Below are positions 1 through 9,027 of a stretch of DNA of 16,249 nt, piece by piece; within the stretch, counting starts at the first letter, position 1, and every line of letters starts with the position of its first letter. This DNA comes from Gonium pectorale (lineage: Eukaryota; Chlorophyta; Chlorophyceae; Chlamydomonadales; Volvocaceae), in assembly GCA_001584585.1 (NCBI GenBank), contig LSYV01000015.1, forward strand, positions 1,489,607 to 1,505,855, read 5' to 3'. Both the position numbers and the translations under genes were made by a program. Below the pieces are notes generated by a model. That model saw only the letters and a list, made by a program, of their open reading frames with translations. It did no database searches and was not told the DNA's origin.

Positions 1-324
<324 letters not shown>

Positions 325-370
325 AGCGTAAAGTACCTCCGGTGCTGGCGTGGCCAACCCAACAAAACCC

Positions 371-386
371 GGTGTTTTTCAACACC
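371..386 (+). terminator. Histone mRNA 3' stem-loop
   Basis: GGTGTT-TTTC-AACACC forms a perfect 6-bp stem with a 4-nt loop, flanked by A/C-rich sequence (AACAAAACCC before, ACCAAA after). This is the size and shape of the stem-loop bound by SLBP in replication-dependent histone mRNAs, and volvocine histone genes are known to use such a palindrome. It lies 46 nt after the H3 stop. No TGTAA poly(A) signal occurs between the stop and 1457, which fits a non-polyadenylated message. Confidence 0.9.
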
Positions 387-1044
387 ACCAAATCTTTGGT
401 TACGGGGGCACGCTGGGAACGGAACGGATGATTTAGTGAAGTGTGGGCAGGGTAGCCGAATAGTCCCCGCTCCCGAACTCCTAGCTCCACAGCGGCGCCT
501 ACCTTGTTCAGTCATTTTTCAGCTTGGCGTCGGCCCCTTGCTCCTGCCTCCTCGTCTAGCTTCGTTGGGATATGGCCGGCAGGGGGGGCATCACTGCCTA
601 TGTGAAGGGGCCCCGTAGTGTATGGGCCCCACGCTGTAGAGGCATGAGAGGCGACAGTTACTGGTGGCTGCAGCTCCCTCGCTTGGGCAAGAGGTAGGTG
701 ACCACCTCTGCGCTCCCAAAAGGGGGAGTTCACCGCCTTGCCGCCGCCACCCGATGGCGGCGACCTTGCTGACCGCGGTGGTACCATGGGTAGGAACTCC
801 CATCACGGTGCTTCCTACAGTCCTGGCCATGAAATTTTCGGGCACAGAAATGGGCAAGCTGGCGGCAGCACGCAACAACGGCGGGTAGGGCACGGCGTGG
901 CATGTCTCTCTTATCCCTGCCACGTAAAACCCTGGCACTCATGTGTTTTCCAACATCTGCATGTGATTTTTGAGGCTTGTTGACGTGTGGCGTTGCAAAA
1001 CCCATGGCGTGCCGACATGGCAGGTTCCGAACCGAAGTGTTTAC

Positions 1045-1073
1045 ATATCATTAATGATGAAGTTTAATGATAT
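1045..1073. repeat. AT-rich 10-bp inverted repeat
   Basis: ATATCATTAA (1045-1054) and TTAATGATAT (1064-1073) are exact reverse complements around a 9-nt spacer. It lies in the AT-rich island upstream of FAP263. It could be a dimeric-protein binding site, a cruciform, or a remnant of a small element; nothing nearby decides between these. Confidence 0.7.
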
Positions 1074-1422
1074 ACGATTGGTAAAGGGGACGAGAGCAAC
1101 AGAGCAACCCGAGGCCGCGTACGGTACTGGTCGGGTTTATCTTCTAAGGCCTTCTCAGAGCTAATAGGACTATATATTTCTGACAGCTACACAAGGAAAC
1201 CTGCTCTCACAGGGGCATATACGCAACTCCTTTTACTTTGCTCTTGCCTCATATCAGCCGATTACATCTACACATATATTAATCCTACATTAGACATACA
1301 CTTATTCGGTCTCTTGTGAGTGAGGTCTTGGAAGCAATGAACCCTGTTCACCACGTCCGTTGAGGCGCGGCGCTGCTCAATTGCCTGTGAAATCAAGCAC
1401 TCTTGGTCTAGAAAAGGTGGAA

Positions 1423-1441
1423 CGCGGGCCTGACGCCCGCG
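1423..1441 (+). promoter_or_regulatory. Predicted 7-bp GC hairpin just before the FAP263 start codon
   Basis: CGCGGGC (1423-1429) pairs perfectly with GCCCGCG (1435-1441) across the loop CTGAC. It ends 16 nt before the ATG at 1458. If transcribed, this all-GC stem would lie directly in the path of a scanning ribosome. A regulatory role is inference only. Confidence 0.4.
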
Positions 1442-1457
1442 CGGCCTCCGTGTCATC

Positions 1458-4400
1458 ATGTCGGAGGAGGGCTCCCAGCTGGCGCAGTCGCAGAACCACG
1501 ATGGCGCCGAGGACCAAATGGATCCCCACGTGGAGTACCTCCAGCAGCTGGTGCGTGCCCAAAACCCAAGCCCCGTCAACCCACAGGACCAGGGGTTCAG
1601 GGAGTGTCCCGGATTGCGCTGCGGGCTTGTAAGCGCGTCGGCCACGCTGGGTATGGCGACCTGTTGCGTGTGCGCAAAAAAGCATGGGCATGCGGCTCGC
1701 CGCTGCCGGTGGTAGCAGCTTACTGCCCAGGGGGCGCCACGACTCTGGGCACGCACAACCGCGCGGTGGGGCTTTGGGCGGAAGGGAATGGGATACCCCC
1801 ACAGCCGCCATCCCCTATCCGCTCCTCTTCACCCATGAACACCTTGGCACCCCCAGCTCTGTTATGCGATCCGCATCTGGTTTCGCCAGGGGGCGGAGCC
1901 GCTCCCCAGCCCCGCCGCGGTGGTCTCCTGGTCCCCAATCCCACCAAGTCTGGTAGTGTTTGCGTCAACAACAACTGGTACTGCTGATTCCCGCCCCCTT
2001 CTGCCCGTGCAGCTCCGTGACAACGAGTTCCTGCAGCGAGAGAACCTCCTGTTCGAGGCATTCCTGGCGAAGGTGGGTGGCGAAGTGCTGAATCGATCAA
2101 GGAGCACAGCAAACCTGCCACGAGCCTCATCGCGGAACCGGGACAGGCTGGGGCTTCGTAAGCCAGGGCTGCGGAGGAAGTGGGGTAGGGTAGGGTAGGG
2201 AGCGCTGTACCTCCAGGACCTGGACGCACACAGCCATCGTGGGTGGTCGGTTGGGAGGCTGGGGTGTGGGCCTGGTGCGTTCGGCCGGGGTAGCCAAGCC
2301 GGCTGGCGCTTTGGCGGCACAAAGGGCCAGACGGGAAGTCGCTGAAGGCAGCGGTGAAGGCGGCACTTTGCCCCTCACGGCTCTACTCGTGGCTTAGGCG
2401 GGGCGCTGGGGTGGGGCGCGGGGACGGGCGGGCAAGTCGTGCAAGGGAGGGGCATGGGCACCAGCAACGCCAGCGGCTGCCAACTGCCGGAGCGGGGGAT
2501 GGCCCGCGCCTGGCCACCAGCGGGCACACGGGACAGCGCCGCGTGGCGCCAGGCGGAGGGGCCTGGTGCCTTTGAGATTGCCTCCTGGCGTCGCCGGCTG
2601 CGGCGCCAGCGACGCCTGATGCGGGGCTAGGGGTGCGGGGCTAGGGGTGCGGCGCACTGCCTTTCAGTGTGCGGCGCTCGGTACTTGGGCCCCTCCGCAC
2701 ACGGGGCCCTCGCCCCCCCTACCGACACCCCCCTGCATGTCATCTCCGCCCCGCCTCCAACCACACCCCGCACCCCTCGGCCGCTCTCTTCACCCCTTCT
2801 AACGCCACCTCAGGTTGACATAAGCAAGCTGGGCTCCTTGGCAGAGGAGGACGCGGCCAAGAAGAAGAAGGCCGCGCGCAAGGGGGCCGCGGCGGCGCCG
2901 GCAGCCGCCGCCGGGGCCTCGCCCGGCAAGGGTGACGCGGGTCGCGGGCCGGGCGGCGCGGCGGGCGCGGGCGGGGGCCGTGACTCGTTCGTGGCGCTGA
3001 CGGACGAGGAGAAGAACGACCTGGTCAGCCAGGAGGTGGAGATGGTGCAGGCGGAGATCGAGGCGGTGAGCTGGGGGGGGCGGAACGGGAAAAGGGGGCG
3101 AATGGGGGGAATGGGGGGGAGGAGGGATGGAGGCGGTCAGTTGGTCGAGGGCGGGGCTAAGGGATGCTGCGGAGCAGGGCAGGTCGTTCGCGGTGCGGGG
3201 CGCGAGAGACGGCGGCCCCCCTCCTTTTCAAACCCACCACCCGCTCTGCAGCCCTTGGGGGTAGTGCCGCGGAGGGTGTGGTTGATCGGCGCTGCGAAGC
3301 GGCATCTTGGTAGCAGATGCGCGGGGAGGGGGGCTGAGTGCCAAGAGGGCGGGGGCAGGGGCCTGTGGCGCAGCGGTACACCTGGGGCTGGGGAAGGGCG
3401 GCAAGCTGGTCCTGGGGGGGTGCGGGGAGTCTAAGTGAGAAAGGAGTCGGGAGGGGGCGAGCGGGGGGGGGGGAGGGTGACGCGGTGGGTCGGTGATCGT
3501 GGGAGGGGATGTGGCACTTATCCGCAGGCGGGGCGGTGGGCGGCGCGGGGCCACGAGCCCGGCCCCCCGCCCCACCACGAAGTGTGACAGCTGGCTGTTT
3601 GGGGTGGAAAGCAGGCAGAAGGGTCAGCAAGCACCGGTGGTAGGGGGCAGGGGTAGTACACCGCGGCGGGTGAGCTGGCAGGGCGGGTAGTCGTTGCAAG
3701 TAGATGCCCGCAGGGCGCGCCTCGTTCGCTTGGGCGCAGGTGCGCGCACGTCATCTCCCGCACCACGAAACGCGTCCAGCCCTTCAGTGCCCTTACACTG
3801 AGCTGTCCCCTCAGCTATTTCCCCCTCACTTTTCCACGATTTGAACCCTAAACCCTAACCCAAATCCCTGACCCTTACCCCAAAACCCTACCGTAACCCT
3901 AAACCCTTAATCGCTCGTGCGCCCCCAGATCAAGAAGGCGGGCGACAAGGACATCGACGACATCCGCACGCTGATGGAGGAGGTGGACATGCGCATCGCG
4001 GAGACCAAGAAGGACACCTACGAGTTCAAGCGCGACATCATCATCGGCGCGGAGAACCCCCGCAGCGGCAAGATCGTGGCGGAGAAAATGATACGGTGAG
4101 GCCCGCACTCCGCCCGGCCCGGCTACACTCCCCCCTTCCACCCCAGCCGCCGCCGTCAGCGCCCTCGCGCTGGGTCTTCCACAATGGCATTGGATCGAAA
4201 CGTATAGAAACCGCTGCCACGCCCGCCGCCCAGCTCCCACCACCCCACCCCTCCCGACCGACCGCCTGCCCGCCGGATGACACCTCCAAACCTCTTGACC
4301 CCCGCCCAACGCCCGTGCCCCCCCCCCGCCCGCCCCCCCCCCGCCCTCAGCTTCCTGGAGGACAAGCTCCGTCAGAAGGACGCCACCTCGGACAAGCTGC

Positions 4401-6247
4401 GCCTCAAGAACACCACCACGCGGGCGCTCATCACCAAGCTGGAGCACCAGCTAGCGCACAAGGAAGAGATGGGCGAGGTGGGGGAGGGGCGGGAGCGGGG
4501 GGCTGTGGGGATGGGGGAGGGGTGCGAGCCTGCGAGGGTAAGGTAAAAGGTGGGGGGAAAGGGTGTGGGTATGGTGTGGGGAGTTGAAGTCCGGCGTGCA
4601 CCCGCACCCCGTCTCCCTCTTTCTGAGCACTCCTTCGCACATCAGTGGCGAGAAATACCGAGGGAACAAGCGAGGGCCCCTCCCACCCTAGCAGTTCCAG
4701 CCCCTTCCCAACTCGGCCTAGTGTATGTTTTTGCCTTGACGCCCTCCAACCGTCTCTCCACTCTCCCCCCCTCCCAACCCCAACCCACCCCGTCCGGCAC
4801 CCCCACAGGTCCTCCACCTGGTCGACTTTGACCAGCTCAAGATCGAGAACCAGCAGTACATGGAGCGGATCGAGGAGCGCAACAACGAGCTGCTAAAGCT
4901 CAAGCTGTCGACCAGCCGAACCGTGCAGGTGGGGGGGGAGTGGGGGAAGGGGTAGGGGAGGCTGCGGGTGGGTTATAGGGGGTGGCGTGCTGGTTGGAAG
5001 CGAGCATGTTCGGAAAGCCCTCGCGGCGCGTGCCTCCCAGCCCCTGTGTAGACAGCCGAGGGCGCGCCGTTCCCTCAAGCCCGGTGGCTGTCCCCGAGAG
5101 CGCAATCTTGTCGCAAAGCGCGTGCGGAGGGGTGGGATGCGGGCGGGCGGGGGGCGGGGCATCGTTGCGTTGGCGCGAAGAGTGTTGACGGTGCGTTTGG
5201 ACGTTCGGCGTGCGGCGTATCTCCTGGTGTGTGGGGGGGAGGGACCGCCCTCACATGCTCTCCGGAAAAGGGAGCAACGCTCCGGCCCTCCAGCTGCCTC
5301 CCCCCTCCCCGCTGCCCCGCCTTCCAACCCGCTGACCCCCCGGCCCCCGGCCCCACAGGTCCTCAACAACCTCAAGTCGCAGCTCAGCGACATGGTGGCC
5401 GCGGGCCACGGGCTGCGGCGCCAGATCGCGGAACGCAAGGCCGACCTGTCGCGCTTCGAGAACGAGTTCAGCGCCGCGTTGGACGAGAAGGGGCGCGGGG
5501 AGCGAACGGTGCGGCGGCTCAAGCTGGAGCAGGAGGACATGTGAGGAGGGGTCGGATGAGGGGGAGGGCCGACGGCGAGGGAAGGGGGAGGGGAGGGGAG
5601 GGGAGGGGACCTGGGGCGGACGCCGTGGGCACGCCGTAGGAGGAGGGGTAATGAGGATGGTAAACAGGTCGCGTCGTGGACACGGAGTCGGATACAACCG
5701 CTGTAAACGAGCTTGTGGCGGTCTAGGAGGAGAGGGGCCAGGAGGAGTGAAGGGGTGGCGGGGCAAGGCACGGGTGCAAGGCCATTGTGGCGCGGATTCC
5801 CGTGCATCCCCACCCCCTGGACCCCGTGCCTCTCCTGCCTCCTCTCCTGTTCCTGAGAACCACCATGGCAAGGACTGCACCCTACTGCGTCCGCCACCGT
5901 ACGCCCCGCCCCCTTTCCATCCTACCGCAACTCAAACCCCAGACTTACCCGTTGGCCCACCCCGCAGCGACACGCCCACCATCATGGACTACATAAAGCT
6001 CAAACACACGGTGTGCGAGCTGGAGAAGCAGCTCACGGACTGGCGGCGCAAGATCGAGATCATGACGCTGGAGAAGACGCGCAAGCGCTCGCTGCTCAAG
6101 ACCGTGGCGGCCACGCCGTCGGGCGGCGCCACGGGCGGCCTGGGGGCGCACGGAGGGGGCGGCAGCGGCGGGTCGCACGGCACGCCCGTGCACGGCAGCG
6201 GCGGGGCGCACGGAGGCGGCGGCTCGGCGCAGGGGGCGTCGCGGTAG
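1458..6247 (+). CDS. FAP263: CCDC113/CFAP263 (FAP263) axonemal coiled-coil protein, 8 exons, 426 aa
   Basis: Coding exons: 1458-1550, 2013-2072, 2814-3065, 3929-4095, 4351-4477, 4809-4928, 5359-5540, 5968-6247. All introns are GT-AG and all phases agree; the product is 426 aa ending in TAG. It matches CCDC113 over most of its length: LTDEEKNDLV (113-122); KLRLKN in exon 5; VDFDQLKIENQQYMERIEER (238-257) followed by NELLKLKL; VLNNLKSQL (from 274); and the C-terminal DYIKLKHTVCELEKQL block. The family protein partners CCDC96 in a complex that links the nexin-dynein regulatory complex region to radial spoke 3 in ciliary axonemes, and is also known at centriolar satellites. Most of the chain is heptad-rich, with no membrane segment. 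Lineage-specific parts are a Lys/Ala/Gly-rich insert (about 67-108) and a Gly/Ser/His tail (about 372-426). The ATG at 1458 is the only one giving the in-phase acidic first exon. The first 31 residues are least certain. Confidence 0.92.
2182..2200 (+). repeat. (TAGGG)n short tandem repeat in FAP263 intron 2
   Basis: GGGG followed by three TAGGG units, so four G-runs separated by TA. It is both a G-quadruplex-capable motif on the transcribed RNA and a short telomere-like string. It lies about 110 nt after the exon 2 donor. Confidence 0.8.
2621..2648 (+). repeat. 14-bp perfect tandem duplication in FAP263 intron 2
   Basis: GCGGGGCTAGGGGT occurs twice with no gap (2621-2634 and 2635-2648). It is intronic, about 165 nt before the exon 3 acceptor. 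No function is suggested; it looks like replication slippage. Confidence 0.85.
3844..3909 (+). repeat. Interstitial telomere-like tract in FAP263 intron 3
   Basis: A degenerate run of CCCTAAA / CCCTAA / CCCAAAT / CCCTGA / CCCTTA / CCCCAAAA / CCCTA units, ending about 20 nt before the exon 4 acceptor (AG at 3927-3928). On the other strand these read as TTTAGGG, TTAGGG and relatives, the plant/green-algal telomere family. It also occupies the place of the polypyrimidine/branch region of this 863-nt intron. Confidence 0.75.
5584..5609 (+). repeat. (GGGGA)5 tract in FAP263 intron 7
   Basis: Five consecutive GGGGA units, the first with an extra G, begin about 44 nt after the exon 7 donor. The transcribed RNA would carry five G4 runs with single-A spacers, a strong predicted G-quadruplex. 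Intron 7 is 427 nt. Confidence 0.85.
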
Positions 6248-6797
6248 GGCGCGGGGCGGCTGTCCGGCGCGAGCCAGGGCGCTGGCGGCCTGCGCGGGCA
6301 CAACTGGGGGAATGGAGCTGGGGTGGGTTGAGGGGGGTGGAGCGTGGTGGCGAAGGTGCGGGGGAGATTCATGCGGCCCTGGCGCGCGGCGCGGCGAGCG
6401 GGGCGGGCGTCCGTTGCGCGGGCGGTTGGAAGCGGAGGGAGGTGGAGGCGGACCGCCAGTATGTGTGCGGTGGCAGTATGTGAGAGCAAGGCGACGCGCC
6501 GTGACCCTAGGCGAGCACTAGCATGACAGCTGAATCAAGGTAGCGGCATCTGCGGCGGCGACGACGGAGGAAATGCAGGAGAGGAGGCGAGGAGGGGGGA
6601 TGACGGTGTGCAGCGCTGCGCGGCAGACGCGGCCCGCTTGGCGATGGTTTCTGTACCAAGTGGTCAGGTGGCCAGGTGGGCGAGTCCTGAACGGCCGCCT
6701 ATCAAGCCCGCGTACGCCCGTAGCGGACTAGCGGTCTGTTGCACCCCAGTGATGGGGTGAACCCACAAGCAACTTGCGGCGCTCACGCTGCCCAGGC
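6248..6797 (+). other. FAP263: FAP263 3' untranslated region
   Basis: About 550 nt between the FAP263 stop and the first downstream TGTAA. No reading frame here resembles a protein. A 3' UTR of this size would be normal for a Chlamydomonas-type gene. The extent is inferred from the poly(A) signal. Confidence 0.6.
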
Positions 6798-6802
6798 TGT
6801 AA
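6798..6802 (+). terminator. FAP263: TGTAA polyadenylation signal, FAP263
   Basis: First TGTAA on the plus strand after the FAP263 stop. TGTAA is the usual poly(A) signal in volvocine nuclear genes, with cleavage expected about 10-20 nt downstream. Confidence 0.65.
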
Positions 6803-6951
6803 CCGCAGAGCAGGGTGGATACCGCGCTCCGTCGCATGGGTGTCTCGCGCTGCTGCCTCCACGGCAATCCCGCTTGCGAGACAGAACTTCTGGCGTCCTG
6901 CGGCACTGCAATTACCGGAATCGCGTCCACCTCACACGGCTCACAGGCGCA

Positions 6952-6956
6952 TTACA
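6952..6956 (-). terminator. TGTAA polyadenylation signal, minus-strand coiled-coil gene
   Basis: TTACA on the plus strand reads TGTAA on the minus strand. It is the first such signal downstream of the stop at 7531 (reading leftward), implying cleavage near 6930-6940. It faces the FAP263 signal at 6798-6802. Confidence 0.6.
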
Positions 6957-7530
6957 GAGTGGCCTGGCGACCTGGCTTGCCTTGGTGGCACCACCCTCCC
7001 CGCCAAAGTGAAGCGCGCACGGTGAGGGGTAGCGCTCGAGTCGAGCAGTCGATGGCTCGCAACCTCTCCCTGACGAGCACCGGATTCGCCGCGCCGCACA
7101 GCCCAGCCGGACGCAGCCCACCGCACGCCGCTCGCCCAGGCAGCGCGCCCCCACAGCGCTTAGCGCATGAACTCTGTCCATCGCTGAACAATCAGAACCG
7201 GTGCGCGACCAAGTGCTGGCGCCTCCTGCCCCACCTTTCAAGCAGGGTGGCAGCCGGGCACAGCCCCATGTCATGGAACATGCGCTATCGGGCGTCTGCT
7301 GCGCAGCGGCCCCGGCACCTACCTACCCGCCTTGCACCAGCGAACCTCACGCACAAAATTCGCGAACGCGCACGCCCTCTGATCACTTCGGAAAGCTGAC
7401 ACAAAGCAGCTGCAAAATCCAAGCAGCACATACGAGCCCGAGTCGATAGGTTGATATCTGACGGTCCAATGTCCGCCACCCAAACCGGACGCACACCACC
7501 GGCCCTCCAGTGAGTTGACACAAGGACGCG
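6957..7530 (-). other. 3' untranslated region of the minus-strand coiled-coil gene
   Basis: About 570 nt between the TAG at 7533-7531 and the minus-strand TGTAA. Frames on both strands are short and unlike known proteins. A terminal exon inside this stretch cannot be excluded, because the last ~40 coded residues upstream change abruptly to an Arg-rich composition. Confidence 0.5.
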
Positions 7531-8987
7531 CTACCGCTGGGTGCGTCGCCCGGGCAGCTGCATCCGCCGCGAGCGGCGCGTCCCGACAGCGCCCCCCTGC
7601 GGCCCCCACTCCTGCCCTCGCTCCTGCCCGGTCACGGAGCGCAAACGGCGAGCTACGCCCGCCGCCCCCGCCTCGGCGCCTGGCGCGGTGGCATCGCCAG
7701 CGCCAGCGCCAGCACCCTCGCCGCCCGCCGCCCCGGCTGCCTCCGCCTCCGCCTCCTCCGCCTCCCGTGCTACATCCCCCGCTGCTGCGGCGCCCTGGTT
7801 CACCGCGGCATCGGCCTGGGTGGCGACCGCGGTGCTATTCTCAGCCGGCTGCGGCGCCAGGGGCGGAGAGGCGCTGGGAGAGCTCTCGGGCGTGCCCTCC
7901 CCGGACCCCGTCCCCGTGCCACCTCCCTGCCCCCCTCCCCCCTCCCCTCCTGCGTCACCGCCTATTCCTCCTCCTCCTCCTGCTCCGCCAGAGGCGGCCT
8001 TGCCGCCTGCCGTCGCCTCCGAGCCGCCGGCGTCCTTGGGCACATCCGCCGCCGCCACCGTCGCCGCCAGGCCTCCTCCTCCGCCTCCGCCCGTGGCCTC
8101 CACCTCCACGTCGTGCACCCGGGGCGCCGCGTCCAGCAGTTTGTCCAGCTCTTCGGTCGCCACGGATGCCACGGTGGGGGTGGGTAGCGCGCAGCCCTGC
8201 TTCCGGGGGGAAGGCCGGGTGTTTGGGGTTACGAGGGCGGGGCCGGGATCGGGCGCTACCCATGAGGTGGGCATAGAGGCGGGAGACGGAATGAAGAAGC
8301 GGGGACGGCCCCTTCGTGCGTCGTGCCCACATCCGCCCCTGGGATCGCGCCTAGGCGGGAGTGCAGATGAACGAGGGCCGCGCCTCCCCCCATCACACGC
8401 GCCCCGCCCTCCAGCTGCCCCAGAGGCAGCTGCCAGCAGGCGGCCAAGTGATTGCTACCTGCGGTGTCATGGCTCCTCCAAACCCTCCGCACTGACCCCA
8501 CGCCCCTCTGCAGGGGTGTACTGCCGGAAGCCGCATCGCCTCACACATCATCCCCCTTAAACCCTCTGCCCTACCCGGCTCCGCCCACCCCCCACCCCCC
8601 CACCCCCCACCCCTCAATCTCTGCGCACCTTCCCGACGGTGATCCCCAGGTGCGCCAGGAAGCACAGCCCCCCGCGGTGCTCGCTGCGGGTGGCCGCCGC
8701 CGCGCGGATGACCGCCAGCAGCATCAGCAGCCCCCACCAGCGTGCCGATGATGAGCAGCGGGAGCAGGCCCTGCGAGGGGTAAGGGGGTGGGGGCGGGGG
8801 GGGGGTGTGGAGAGGGCAAACGTCTGACGAAGAGGGGTGTGCGAGAAGTGGAAATTGAAGCCGTTCGCGATTGCAGAGGCCCGTAAACGCATGCTGTGCC
8901 CACACAGATTCGAACGAGGGGAAGGTAATGGTTTGAATTGATATGAGCCCGAGGGCACACCCTGGGCGAGGATTTCAGGTGGAGCAG

Positions 8988-9027
<40 letters not shown>

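Larger units (their letters stand above)
387..1457. other. Intergenic region between H3 and FAP263; AT-rich island and probable promoter
   Basis: About 1.07 kb with no credible gene. The reading frames are short, poor in G/C third positions and resemble no family. The left half (about 420-1020) has ordinary GC-rich composition. About 1030-1340 is clearly AT-richer than the rest of the window. It holds a 10-bp inverted repeat (1045-1054 / 1064-1073) and TATA-like strings at 1171-1179 and 1274-1280. The proximal part should contain the FAP263 promoter and leader. No transcription start can be fixed from sequence, and I saw no clear copy of a known ciliary-gene promoter box. Confidence 0.6.

Noticed and set aside
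572..697. 41-codon ATG ORF between H3 and FAP263
   Set aside because: Poor codon bias and no resemblance to any family. The length is expected by chance.
2595..2665. Possible mobile-element terminus around a GC-rich duplication
   Set aside because: Only a 14-bp tandem duplication is visible; there is no inverted terminal repeat, target-site duplication or transposase remnant.
2667..3434. 255-codon continuous frame taken as one gene
   Set aside because: Only 2814-3065 is exon. The rest runs into introns on both sides and loses codon bias, and the GTGAGC donor at 3066 is clear.
4893..5897. 334-codon open frame on the minus strand
   Set aside because: It is antisense to FAP263 introns 6-7 and exon 7, Pro/Arg/Ser-rich, and a typical shadow frame in GC-rich DNA. 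The sense exons match CCDC113.
7541..8560. 339-codon open frame on the plus strand
   Set aside because: Proline-rich antisense of the Gly/Ala/Glu-rich last exon of the minus-strand gene; no family resemblance.
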